47,408 nt of DNA from contig CAYJFU010000008.1 of assembly GCA_964369445.1 (NCBI GenBank), forward strand, positions 1 to 47,408, written 5' to 3'. Shown piece after piece: positions 1 to 7,829 of the stretch. The DNA is from CAYJBH01 sp964369445 (GTDB lineage: Bacteria; Bacillota; Clostridia; Oscillospirales; Ruminococcaceae). A program made the position numbers and the translations under genes. Position 1 is the stretch's first letter; the number at the start of each line of letters is the position of its first letter. The notes under the pieces were generated by a model. The model searched no databases, was not told where the DNA came from, and saw only the letters and a list, made by a program, of their open reading frames with translations.

Positions 1-188
1 ACAACAGAACATCTCAGCTGCAACGTTTTCGTCAGAGATTTATGCACAAACTGGTGTACTTTCCGGCAAACAACGATGGAATGTATTCCTGTGTGGGCTG
101 TGGACGCTGTGTGGCAAAATGTCCTGCGTCTTTAAACATTGTAAAAGTTATTAAGTCTTTCAAGCAGGAAGGAGAGAGCAAGTCATGA
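1..188 (+). CDS. AsrA-like 4Fe-4S protein, C-terminal end only (5' truncated by window)
   Basis: Only the last 61 codons (frame starting at base 3) are inside the window. They contain a ferredoxin-type cluster motif, CVGCGRCVAKCP, preceded by a basic stretch with RFMHKLVYFP. That combination is typical of the C-terminus of AsrA, the iron-sulfur subunit that passes electrons between AsrB and its partner in anaerobic sulfite reductase, and of related hydrogenase/reductase beta subunits. The stop overlaps the ATG of the next gene by four bases (ATGA), so the two are translationally coupled, as asrA and asrB usually are. No AsrC (siroheme subunit) follows; fumarate reductase-type genes do. The likely role is therefore electron transfer in that system rather than sulfite reduction. 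Confidence is limited because most of the protein is missing. Confidence 0.7.
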   Translation, partial: NRTSQLQRFRQRFMHKLVYFPANNDGMYSCVGCGRCVAKCPASLNIVKVIKSFKQEGESKS

Positions 189-1042
189 GTCATGAATGTA
201 CCTGTTACCCGAGATTTGCACACGATGTACTGATCCCCAAGGTGGGAGTGATAACTGATATTCGTCAGGAGACGCCTGATGTTAAAACCTTTCGTATCAA
301 TGCACCGGAAGGTGGAAAGCTGTTTGATCACATGCCGGGACAGTGCGCGATGATCTGCGCACCCGGAATTAGCGAAGGAATGTTCTCCATCACATCTTCG
401 CCTACCAACAAAGAATATCAAGAATATAGCATAAAACAATGCGGTGTGCTTACAGATTACCTACACGACCTTGCGGTTGGAGATCAAGTGGCTGTACGCG
501 GACCTTATGGGAACAATTTTCCTGTAGAAACCGAACTAAAAGGTAAAAACTTATTGTTTATAGCGGGTGGTATCGGACTTGCGCCCCTACGTTCGGTTAT
601 CAACTATGTGATAGATAACCGTGACAATTACGGAACGGTGGATATCCTTTACGGTGCACGATCCGCACAGGATCTTGTTCAGTTAAAAGAGATAAAAGAA
701 GTGTGGATGAACACGGATGGTGTGAACGTGCATTTGACCATCGACAGGGAACAAGAAGGATGGGACGGCCATGTCGGGTTTGTACCCACCTATCTCAAAG
801 AATTAGGATTTTCTACTGATAAAGTGGCGCTTGTCTGCGGACCTCCTATCATGATAAAATTTGTACTGAGCGCCTTAGGTGAACTTGGATTTAGTAAGTC
901 ACAAGCCTACACTACACTGGAACTTAGAATGAAGTGCGGTGTTGGAAAATGTGGACGTTGCAATATTGGTGCTAAATTCGTGTGTAAAGATGGCCCTGTG
1001 TTCCGCTGTGATGAGGTGGATGAACTTCCCGAAGAATATTAA
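185..1042 (+). CDS. AsrB/PyrK-like FAD- and 2Fe-2S-containing NAD(P)H oxidoreductase subunit
   Basis: 285 aa, cytoplasmic, ferredoxin-NADP reductase superfamily. The order is an N-terminal FAD-binding barrel (GMFSITSSP near residue 65), an NAD(P)-binding domain (IAGGIGLAPLRS near 126, CGPP near 218), and a C-terminal 2Fe-2S site with Cys251, Cys256, Cys259 and Cys267 (C-x4-C-x2-C-x7-C). This architecture is shared by AsrB, hydrogenase gamma subunits and PyrK. The enzyme should take hydride from NAD(P)H onto FAD and pass single electrons to iron-sulfur partners. It is coupled to the AsrA-like gene by an ATGA overlap and followed after 79 bases by iron-sulfur and flavoprotein fumarate-reductase-type genes. 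I infer it is the electron-input module for them. An AsrB role with a distant asrC is the alternative. Confidence 0.85.
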   Translation: MSHECTCYPRFAHDVLIPKVGVITDIRQETPDVKTFRINAPEGGKLFDHMPGQCAMICAPGISEGMFSITSSPTNKEYQEYSIKQCGVLTDYLHDLAVGDQVAVRGPYGNNFPVETELKGKNLLFIAGGIGLAPLRSVINYVIDNRDNYGTVDILYGARSAQDLVQLKEIKEVWMNTDGVNVHLTIDREQEGWDGHVGFVPTYLKELGFSTDKVALVCGPPIMIKFVLSALGELGFSKSQAYTTLELRMKCGVGKCGRCNIGAKFVCKDGPVFRCDEVDELPEEY

Positions 1043-1121
1043 AGCAACCAAGCCGGTAGAGGTGATAAGTAAAGGGTTGTACAAGGCGATAAATTAAGTA
1101 AAGAAAGGGTTGGTAACCAAA

Positions 1122-1796
1122 ATGCAAGAAATGGTAAATGTATTTTTTTACGGTAAAAAATATAGCGTACCCGCTGAATTAACAATAATGACTGCTCAAG
1201 AATATGCGGGGTATACAATAAAAAGAGGTTGTGGATGTCGTCACGGCTTTTGCGGTGCATGTGCCACAATTTACAGAGTAAAAGGAAAAAATGAGATAAA
1301 GACATGTCTTGCCTGTCAGACGCAGGTAGAAGACGGGATGTACATTGCTACAATTCCTTTCTTCCCATCCGACAAAAGGACATACGATATTGGCGAACTT
1401 AAACCAACAGAGCAGATAATGATGCAGTTGTACCCGGAGATTTATTGCTGTATAGGATGTAATGCCTGTACAAAAGCTTGTACACAAGATTTAAAGGTTA
1501 TGCAATATATTGCACTTGCACAAAGAGCTGACTTTGAGGGTTGTGCTGAAGAATCTTTTGATTGTGTAGGCTGTGGTTGCTGTGTGGTTCGTTGCCCTGC
1601 GGGAATTTCTCATCCCCATGTGGGACTGCTGGCAAGGCGTCTCGTAGGCAAATACATCGCTCCTAAGACAAAGCATCTTGTGGATCGTGTGCATGAAATT
1701 GACACCGGTGAATTTGATGCATTAATCGAACAAATTATGCAAAAACCCATCGCAGAGATGAAAGAACTCTACAATACAAGAGAGATTGAAAAATAA
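1122..1796 (+). CDS. Fumarate reductase/TfrB-type iron-sulfur subunit
   Basis: 224 aa from the ATG at 1122; a TTG at 1110 is in frame, but the GAAAGGG at 1103-1109 fits the ATG. The N-terminal plant-type 2Fe-2S domain has Cys37/39/44/47 and a distal TCLAC (Cys62, Cys65), as in SdhB/FrdB. The C-terminal alpha-helical domain holds two 4Fe-4S motifs: CIGCNACTKAC (Cys110, 113, 116, 120; no proline after the last Cys) and CVGCGCCVVRCP (Cys148, 151, 154, 158, with an extra Cys153). SdhB normally binds 2Fe-2S, 4Fe-4S and 3Fe-4S; two full four-cysteine motifs suggest two 4Fe-4S clusters, as in TfrB-type soluble enzymes. No membrane anchor gene is present, so a soluble complex wiring the diaphorase to the flavoprotein is likely. 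The C-terminus overlaps the TTG alternative start of the next gene. Confidence 0.8.
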   Translation: MQEMVNVFFYGKKYSVPAELTIMTAQEYAGYTIKRGCGCRHGFCGACATIYRVKGKNEIKTCLACQTQVEDGMYIATIPFFPSDKRTYDIGELKPTEQIMMQLYPEIYCCIGCNACTKACTQDLKVMQYIALAQRADFEGCAEESFDCVGCGCCVVRCPAGISHPHVGLLARRLVGKYIAPKTKHLVDRVHEIDTGEFDALIEQIMQKPIAEMKELYNTREIEK

Positions 1797-1809
1797 GGAG
1801 AAAACGATT

Positions 1810-3411
1810 ATGTTTACGGCGCAAATGCTTGAATCAATAAAAAAAGTTGAAGCGACTCGTGCGGAAAGAATGAAGACAGAACCCAGACGTATGACCGCAG
1901 AAGAAAAAGAAACGCTTCTTAAAGGTTTTCATCCGGATTACAAAAAAGCAGGTTTTAAAGAGATTAAAGTTGGTAAAAATAAAGGGGAAAAAGCTCCAAC
2001 CGAACTGAGTGACCTACTGCACTCCAACAGCCGTATTTTGAACGTTGATATTGACATTGATAAGGTTGATTATGACGTGGACGTGCTCATTATTGGTGGA
2101 GGCGGTGCAGGTTCGTCCGCTGCAATAGAAGCACACGAAGCCGGTGCTAATGTAATGATTGTTACAAAGCTTCGCATTGGCGATGCAAATACGATGATGG
2201 CAGAGGGTGGCATTCAATCGGCTGATAAAGAAAATGACTCGCCTGTTCAACATTATCTGGACGCTTTTGGTGGGGGTCACTATGCTGCAAGACCGGAATT
2301 GCTGAGAAGACTGGTAATGGAAGCTCCTGACGCAATCAAGTGGTTAAATGAGCTGGGCGTAATGTTCGACAAGGACAAAGACGGCAGAATGGTTACCACT
2401 CACGGCGGTGGAACATCGAGAAAGAGAATGCACGCATGTAAGGACTATTCCGGTGCCGAAATCATGCGTACTCTTCGTGATGAAGTTATCAACAGAAGCA
2501 TTCCCGTTGTAGAATTTACCTCCGCTGTTGAGCTAATCAGAGACGACAAAGGGCAAGTGGCAGGTGCTGTGCTGCAAAACATGGAGACGGAAGATTACAT
2601 GGTAGCAAAAGCCAAGACGGTAATCATCGCAACAGGTGGAGCAGGAAGATTGCACTATCAAGACTTCCCGACATCCAACCACTACGGAGCGACGGCAGAT
2701 GGACTTGTAATGGGATATCGTCTGGGCACCCCCTTGCTTTATCAAGATACAATCCAGTATCATCCTACCGGTGTTGCATACCCTTCGCAGATTTTTGGAG
2801 CGCTTGTTACAGAAAAAGTGCGCTCACTCGGAGCTATGCTCATCAATAAAGACGGCGAAGCATTTATGCACCCACTTGAAACTCGTGACGTTGCGGCGGC
2901 CTCGGTCATTCGTGAGTGCTCCGAACGCAAAATGGGGGTAGAAACTCCGCTAGGCAGTGGCGTTTGGCTGGATACTCCAATGATTGAAATTATCGGCGGG
3001 GAAGGAACAATTGAAGCCCGTATTCCCGCTATGTTGCGCATGTATATTAATTACGGAATAGATATGAGAAAACAGCCCATCCTTATCTATCCCACTCTTC
3101 ATTATCAAAACGGCGGCTTGGAAATCGAAAGTGAAGGAAACTCGAAGATATTTGACAACCTACTTGTAGCAGGAGAAGCGGTCGGCGGAATCCACGGAAG
3201 AAATCGCCTTATGGGCAACTCGCTACTCGACATCATCGTGTTTGGCCGTCAAGCGGGTAAAGCGGCAGCAAAAAAAGCAAAGACGGTTGAGATTGGTGCG
3301 ATGAACCTCGGACATTTGAGTGAATATGCAGAAGAGTTAAAAAAAGCAGGGATAGAAACGGGAGAAGTTTCACCGTTATTGCTTCCAAAATACACTCGCC
3401 ACGAAAGATAA
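1810..3411 (+). CDS. Fumarate reductase/succinate dehydrogenase-type flavoprotein subunit
   Basis: 533 aa from the ATG at 1810, nine bases after AAGGAG (1795-1800); the in-frame TTG at 1786 has no such site. It shows the Rossmann FAD motif LIIGGGGAGSSAA, the YHPTG loop with its substrate-binding His, LETRDVAAAS carrying the probable proton-shuttling Arg, and GRNRLMGNSLLD, the FAD clamp near the C-terminus. These are hallmarks of the FrdA/SdhA/TfrA/NadB family. Where covalently flavinylated FrdA/SdhA have His before TVAA-GG, this protein has Asn127 (ANTMMAEGG), so FAD should be bound non-covalently, as in soluble fumarate reductases and NadB. About 85 residues precede the FAD domain. Flanking TfrB-like and fumarase genes favour fumarate-to-succinate reduction over L-aspartate oxidase; no nadA or nadC is nearby. 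Confidence 0.8.
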   Translation: MFTAQMLESIKKVEATRAERMKTEPRRMTAEEKETLLKGFHPDYKKAGFKEIKVGKNKGEKAPTELSDLLHSNSRILNVDIDIDKVDYDVDVLIIGGGGAGSSAAIEAHEAGANVMIVTKLRIGDANTMMAEGGIQSADKENDSPVQHYLDAFGGGHYAARPELLRRLVMEAPDAIKWLNELGVMFDKDKDGRMVTTHGGGTSRKRMHACKDYSGAEIMRTLRDEVINRSIPVVEFTSAVELIRDDKGQVAGAVLQNMETEDYMVAKAKTVIIATGGAGRLHYQDFPTSNHYGATADGLVMGYRLGTPLLYQDTIQYHPTGVAYPSQIFGALVTEKVRSLGAMLINKDGEAFMHPLETRDVAAASVIRECSERKMGVETPLGSGVWLDTPMIEIIGGEGTIEARIPAMLRMYINYGIDMRKQPILIYPTLHYQNGGLEIESEGNSKIFDNLLVAGEAVGGIHGRNRLMGNSLLDIIVFGRQAGKAAAKKAKTVEIGAMNLGHLSEYAEELKKAGIETGEVSPLLLPKYTRHER

Positions 3412-3432
3412 TAAGCAACTAAGGAGTATAGT

Positions 3433-4275
3433 ATGCGTGAAATTAGTGCAAGTCAAATAACGGACGTAGTGGAAAAGCTTTGTATTGAAGCCAATCAACA
3501 TCTGCCTAAGGATGTTAGGTGTGCCATCCAAAACTGCAAAGAGCAGGAGGACTGGCCAATGGCACAGGATGTTCTAACAAAGATTATTACAAATTATGAG
3601 ATTGCAGATACGGAAAAACTTCCAATTTGCCAAGACACCGGAATGGCATGTGTGTTCCTTGAAATCGGACAGGATGTTCACATTGTGGGAGATTTGTTGG
3701 AGGATGCAATAAACGAAGGTGTGCGCAGAGGATATGACAAGGGATTTTTGCGTAAATCCGTCGTGGCCGATCCGATCAGACGTGGCAACACCGGTGACAA
3801 TACACCTGCGATGATCTACACGGAAATCGTGGCAGGCGATAAGATTAAAATTACAGTAGGTCCAAAAGGTTTTGGCAGTGAAAATATGAGTGCTATTCGT
3901 ATGTTTAAGCCTTCTGCGGGATTGCAGGGTATAAAGGATTTCATATTAGAGACGGTGGAGCTCGCCGGTCCCAACCCCTGTCCGCCCATGGTGGTTGGCG
4001 TTGGAATAGGCGGAACGTTTGACAAAGCGGCTCTACTGGCGAAAAAAGCACTTATGCGCTCCATCGACTCACAAAACAGCGATCCGTATTATGCTGATTT
4101 AGAGGTTGAGATGCTGGAAAAGGTGAATGAGTTGGGCATTGGTCCGCAAGGATTTGGCGGAAAGACAACTGCAATCGGACTTAACATCGAAACACTTCCA
4201 ACTCACATAGCGGGTATGCCCTGCGCAATTAATATTAACTGCCATGTAACTCGGCATCAATCGGAGGTGATATAG
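3433..4275 (+). CDS. fumA: Class I fumarate hydratase, alpha subunit
   Basis: 280 aa, with AAGGAG seven bases before the ATG. It matches the N-terminal half of iron-sulfur class I fumarases and tartrate dehydratases: ICQDTGMACVF, RGNTGDNTPA, PKGFGSENMS and NPCPPMVVGVGIGG. Three cysteines positioned for the labile 4Fe-4S cluster are visible (ICQDTG, NPCPP and the near-terminal INCHVTRH). The alpha subunit carries the cluster that activates the substrate hydroxyl for reversible malate-fumarate interconversion. The beta subunit follows one base after the stop. Next to a fumarate reductase flavoprotein, malate dehydration feeding fumarate to the reductase is the natural reading. L(+)-tartrate dehydratase (TtdA) is the main alternative, and context argues against it. 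Confidence 0.9.
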   Translation: MREISASQITDVVEKLCIEANQHLPKDVRCAIQNCKEQEDWPMAQDVLTKIITNYEIADTEKLPICQDTGMACVFLEIGQDVHIVGDLLEDAINEGVRRGYDKGFLRKSVVADPIRRGNTGDNTPAMIYTEIVAGDKIKITVGPKGFGSENMSAIRMFKPSAGLQGIKDFILETVELAGPNPCPPMVVGVGIGGTFDKAALLAKKALMRSIDSQNSDPYYADLEVEMLEKVNELGIGPQGFGGKTTAIGLNIETLPTHIAGMPCAININCHVTRHQSEVI

Positions 4276-4276
4276 T

Positions 4277-4834
4277 ATGGAAAAGCACATTAGTTTGCCG
4301 TTAACAGTGGAAATTGCAAAAACTTTGAAAGCAGGAGACACTGTATACCTTTCGGGTGAAATATACACCTCTCGTGATGCAGGACACAAGCGTATGTGTG
4401 AAACTCTGGCAAAAGGAGAGCCGTTGCCATTTGACCCTCAAGATGCTACAATCTACTATGTGGGTCCGACACCAGCGAAGCCCGGGCAGGTAATCGGGTC
4501 GGCAGGTCCTACGACAAGTGGACGTATGGACGCATATGCACCAACAATGATGAGCGTGGGTGCCAGGGGAATGATCGGAAAGGGTGCAAGGCTTCCTGAG
4601 GTTGTGGACGCCATGAAAAAATACACGGGTGTGTATTTTGGTGCGATCGGTGGAGCGGGTGCATTGCTTGCACGTTGCATTAAAAAATCCGAACTGATTG
4701 CATACGAAGATTTGGGCGCAGAAGCTCTCAGAAAATTGACGATAGAGGAAATGCCTTTAGTAGTAATAATTGACTCAGAAGGTGAAAACCTATATGTAAC
4801 AGGAAAGAATGACTATTTAGCGACTAAAAAATAA
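4277..4834 (+). CDS. fumB: Class I fumarate hydratase, beta subunit
   Basis: 185 aa, with GGAGGTG just upstream of the ATG. It corresponds to the C-terminal half of single-chain class I fumarases: SGEIYTSRDAGHKR near residue 25, then GPTTSGRMD, MIGKGAR and GAIGGAGALLA. These glycine-rich loops and the conserved Lys and Arg residues complete the active site at the interface with the alpha subunit. The split two-gene arrangement is normal in Bacillota and archaea, and the length is usual for the beta subunit. The start lies one base after the alpha stop, so equimolar coupled translation is expected. Nothing about the gene is anomalous. Confidence 0.9.
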   Translation: MEKHISLPLTVEIAKTLKAGDTVYLSGEIYTSRDAGHKRMCETLAKGEPLPFDPQDATIYYVGPTPAKPGQVIGSAGPTTSGRMDAYAPTMMSVGARGMIGKGARLPEVVDAMKKYTGVYFGAIGGAGALLARCIKKSELIAYEDLGAEALRKLTIEEMPLVVIIDSEGENLYVTGKNDYLATKK

Positions 4835-4880
4835 TAGTTTTGTATTTGTTTTGAGCAGGAAACAGTAAAAGGAGTAATTA

Positions 4881-6077
4881 ATGGAAGTATATATCGGTAC
4901 ACTGGCTCAGTCTTTGTTTACCGTATTATTTTTTGTGTTTTTAGTTGCAAGTGTGGGGTATTTGATTGGGGGGATATCCATTAAGGGTATCTCCCTTGGC
5001 ACGGCAGGAGTGCTGATAGCTGCTCTTATATTTGGAATTGTTGCAAATGATGTAGGATCTTTTAGCATCGGAGACATGACAATTGAGCTGTACAGCGATG
5101 CCATTAAAAGTTCATACGGTTTAATTTCAAGTATAGGAACGGCGTTGTTTGTTACGGCAGTTGGCCTTATAGCAGGACCGAAATTTTTTAGAAATCTTAA
5201 TAAAAGTATGTTGGCATACAGTCTGATGGGTATTATTGTAATATTAACAGGTGTCGGAACGGCTATATTGATCATGAAAATTACAGGGATTTCATCGTCT
5301 CTTGCAATAGGACTTTTGACAGGTGCGCTTACAAGCACGCCGGGACTTTCGGCCGCAAAAGATGCAGCAATCGACCCGGAAGCCGTAACTGCAGGATATG
5401 GAATCGCATACTTGTTTGGAATTCTTGGAGTGGTGCTTTTTGTTCAGATTGTGCCGAAAATTTTAAAGGTGGATATTGAAAAAGAGAAAGCATCCTTTGT
5501 TTCAGCCGGCTCGACGAGTGCAGTCGTGGCGGATAAAAAGCTAAAAAAAATAGATTCGCTTGATTTTTTTCCATTTGTGCTTACCATCATAGCGGGTATG
5601 TTAATCGGCGCAATAACCATACCGGGAATAGATTTTTCACTTGGAACTTCAGGAGGAACTTTAATAGCGGGTCTTATTATCGGTCATTTTGGTAAAATGG
5701 GCATGATAGATATGAGCATTAGCAAAAACACACTAAATTTCTTTAGGGAATTAGGTCTGGTTTTGTTTTTAGTGGGTGCAGGAATTCCTGCCGGAATCAA
5801 CTTTGTCACCTATGTGAAACCGGCGTACTTTGTTTATGGTGCGATACTCACACTGGCGCCGATGTTGCTCGGATTTGTGCTCGGAAAGTTTGTGTTCAAG
5901 CTGAGCATCTTTAACAATCTGGGCTCTCTCACAGGGGGAATGACCAGTACACCTGCTCTGGGAACGTTAATCTCGGTAGCAAAGACAGACGAAGTAGCAG
6001 CGGCATATGCGGCAACCTATCCGCTTGCTCTTGTTATAATAGTGTTAGCATCCAAGTTTGTTGTTTCTATAGCGTAA
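4881..6077 (+). CDS. AspT/YidE/SucE-family dicarboxylate exchanger
   Basis: 398 aa hydrophobic protein with about ten predicted membrane helices and two internally repeated halves. Each half carries the family's signature: GALTSTPGLSAA (near residue 150) and GGMTSTPALGTL (near 355), separated by a charged cytoplasmic loop around residues 195-220. This is the architecture of the aspartate:alanine exchanger family (AspT, Asp-Al_Ex domains), which also includes the Corynebacterium succinate exporter SucE. It lacks the TrkA-C domains found between the halves of larger members, so it is a short form. Located last in the fumarate operon, it most plausibly swaps succinate for malate, fumarate or aspartate. 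Substrate is inferred from context, not from residues. GGAG precedes the start. Confidence 0.8.
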   Translation: MEVYIGTLAQSLFTVLFFVFLVASVGYLIGGISIKGISLGTAGVLIAALIFGIVANDVGSFSIGDMTIELYSDAIKSSYGLISSIGTALFVTAVGLIAGPKFFRNLNKSMLAYSLMGIIVILTGVGTAILIMKITGISSSLAIGLLTGALTSTPGLSAAKDAAIDPEAVTAGYGIAYLFGILGVVLFVQIVPKILKVDIEKEKASFVSAGSTSAVVADKKLKKIDSLDFFPFVLTIIAGMLIGAITIPGIDFSLGTSGGTLIAGLIIGHFGKMGMIDMSISKNTLNFFRELGLVLFLVGAGIPAGINFVTYVKPAYFVYGAILTLAPMLLGFVLGKFVFKLSIFNNLGSLTGGMTSTPALGTLISVAKTDEVAAAYAATYPLALVIIVLASKFVVSIA

Positions 6078-6390
6078 GAGACATTTTAAAATCTGTGAAC
6101 GGCTGACACAAGCTGTGACAGAAGTGGAAAAATCTTCCGGATGCAATGCCCTGCGAAGATGAAAACGCCGTTTGTTTTAATTCTTGCAAACGGCGGGTGC
6201 ATGGCGGTGTGTAGCGAAAGCAACTGTAAACAGACAGAATAGCGCAAAACATTATGAGAAGTTTTACTTTGTGTAAAAGAGGTGCTCATTGAATAAAAAG
6301 GTTTTTTGTTAAGTGCCGCAAAAGCAAGACACCATTTGTTTTGCATAATTATACTAACAAACCTAACATCTCTAAATAAACCGTTTGCCG
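6078..6390. other. Non-coding stretch after the fumarate operon
   Basis: No convincing gene is visible. A 9-bp inverted repeat (CGCCGTTTG at 6166-6174 with its complement at 6187-6195, 12-base loop) lacks a T tract, so it may be a weak or Rho-assisted terminator or only an mRNA 3' structure. The remainder shows no motif I can name. Confidence 0.4.
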
Positions 6391-6420
6391 ACACCCCAAA
6401 AGGGGTGTTATTCTTTTAAT
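6391..6420 (+). terminator. Probable Rho-independent terminator
   Basis: Perfect 7-bp GC-rich stem ACACCCC (6391-6397) / GGGGTGT (6402-6408) with an AAAA loop, followed by the T-rich TTATTCTTTT. It lies downstream of the AspT-like gene with no intervening gene, so it probably ends the fumarate operon transcript. Confidence 0.7.
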
Positions 6421-6421
6421 T

Positions 6422-6566
6422 TAGTCAATTGCCTGAAAAATGCTGCAGGTCTGCCGGGTGGGAAATTAACCTTCAAATGCGGAGTATTGAGGAATCCGAT
6501 TGACGCAGGCGCAGATAATTTGAATTTCCACCGTGAAGATGTGGCGGTTTTCAAGTTGGGCGACTA
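6422..6566 (+). repeat. Dispersed MITE-like repeat, copy 1
   Basis: The ends are imperfect inverted repeats: TAGTCAATTGCCTGAAAAA at the left and TTTCAAGTTGGGCGACTA at the right. The interior shares TCCGATTGACGCAGGCG and GAAGATGTGG with the copy at 16894-17054 in the same orientation. No open frame is convincing inside. The boundaries are set by similarity to the other copies and are approximate. Confidence 0.7.
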
Positions 6567-6617
6567 CACCCATATTTGTGCATTTTTTACAGAATCGGCA
6601 TGCAGGCCTACCACAAA

Positions 6618-6654
6618 AAAAGCATCATCTCACTAAACGGGAGATGATGCTTTT
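6618..6654. terminator. Bidirectional hairpin terminator
   Basis: A perfect 14-bp stem (6618-6631 pairing with 6641-6654), nine-base loop, has an A tract on the left and a T tract on the right, so it can terminate transcription from either side. It may insulate the fumarate operon from the methyltransferase genes. The 400 bases that follow (to 7051) contain no supported gene; a weak promoter-like pair TTGTTA (6997) / TACTAT (7020) with a 17-base spacer precedes the methyltransferase. Confidence 0.75.
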
Positions 6655-7051
6655 CATTATGTTTTTCTAAAATACACCGATAGATGTTTATCGCCCACGC
6701 ACATCAGGTATAGCGTACCCGCCTGTTTGCGAGCTAAGCATTGTGATGACAGGCACTTCCACTGTGCTGTAATAAGTGCCACGGGTTCTTGCAGTGGTTT
6801 GGTTAGAAAAGTCTCGTTGAGAGTATCCGGTAACGGACAGGTCGGCAAATCCAAAACGATTAATTGTGTAATGTTATATCAACCGTATACAAGCGGTTTT
6901 CTTGCTTTTTTGTCACATCGTCACCCTATTTTAACATGTTGCATTTTTTTTGTGTCATATTTTACTAATTGTGATAAAATGATTTATCCTATACAATTGT
7001 TACATTTTAGAAATAGAAATACTATCATAACAGGGTAAAAATGGTGATACA

Positions 7052-7789
7052 ATGACACACTATGACGAGATAAAAAACTACTGGGATAAAAGAGCTGAGG
7101 GATATTCACAAAAAAGCAATGCTGATCTTGGTACCGAGCAGGCGAAACTATGGACAGAGCGCCTGTGTGAGGTTTTGCCAAAAGGGGAGAACCTTAAATG
7201 TCTGGATATCGGTTGTGGACCGGGTTTTATGGGCTTGTTACTTGGTAAATTGGGTCACACGGTATTTCTTTGTGATAATTCCGAAGCGATGTTGGAAAAA
7301 GCAGCTGAAAATGCCGCTGATGTCGGAATAGAGGTTACAACGAGGCTTTGCAATGCACAGCAACCCGACTTTGAAGATGATTTATTTGATGTTATTGTCA
7401 GTCGCAACCTTGTTTGGAATCTGGAACAGCCCGAAATCGCATACAAGCAGTGGTTGAGGATACTTAAACCGGGTGGAAAAATTATAGTTTTTGACGGCAA
7501 CCATTACCTGCATCTCTTTGATAGTGTGTATCAAGGCAGACAAAAACATCCTGACTACATTGATGTGCACACAAAGGAGTTTATGAAAGGTGTTGACCCG
7601 AACATCATGCGCACCATAGCACATGAGTTGCCTTTAAGTCGCTGTGAGCGTCCGGCGTGGGACATAGAGTTTTTTTTAAGCAATAAGGTCAGCGAGGTGT
7701 ACGTGCGCCCGACGTATCTTGAATACACTGATATTAATGGAGGGCGGCACACTATTATAGAAGAATTTGTGATTAGTGTTCACAAATAA
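7052..7789 (+). CDS. Class I SAM-dependent methyltransferase (first of a tandem pair)
   Basis: 245 aa. The Rossmann-type SAM-binding motif I, LDIGCGPGF, is at residues 51-59. It is followed by an acidic strand end (LCDNS), motif FDVIVSRNLVWNL where many relatives have the catalytic-loop region, and LKPGGKIIVFDGNHY. The N-terminal IKNYWDKRAEGYS helix and the C-terminal extension after residue 165 match a subfamily often annotated next to peptide/nickel ABC transporters (recollection, not checked). It is clearly paralogous to the next gene. The substrate is not evident; small molecules are usual for this fold. The ribosome binding site is weak (GGTGAT close to the ATG). The pair converges on an ABC operon on the other strand. 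Confidence 0.85.
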   Translation: MTHYDEIKNYWDKRAEGYSQKSNADLGTEQAKLWTERLCEVLPKGENLKCLDIGCGPGFMGLLLGKLGHTVFLCDNSEAMLEKAAENAADVGIEVTTRLCNAQQPDFEDDLFDVIVSRNLVWNLEQPEIAYKQWLRILKPGGKIIVFDGNHYLHLFDSVYQGRQKHPDYIDVHTKEFMKGVDPNIMRTIAHELPLSRCERPAWDIEFFLSNKVSEVYVRPTYLEYTDINGGRHTIIEEFVISVHK

Positions 7790-7829
7790 CTGTAATGCAA
7801 GGTCAAACCGAAACTATTTTGAGGACAAC

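Noticed and set aside
1810..3411. Flavoprotein as L-aspartate oxidase (NadB)
   Set aside because: The non-covalent FAD motif would fit, but the neighbours are a TfrB-like iron-sulfur subunit, a diaphorase and fumarase, with no nadA or nadC.
4907..5338. Long minus-strand open frames opposite real genes (also 939-1305, 12264-12536, 40526-41137)
   Set aside because: They are antisense shadows of well-supported genes and lack start signals.
6657..6854. Minus-strand open frame after the bidirectional terminator
   Set aside because: No start-site signal and no recognisable domain; another frame over the same bases also reads for some length, so neither is convincing. A gene relic is possible but unsupported.
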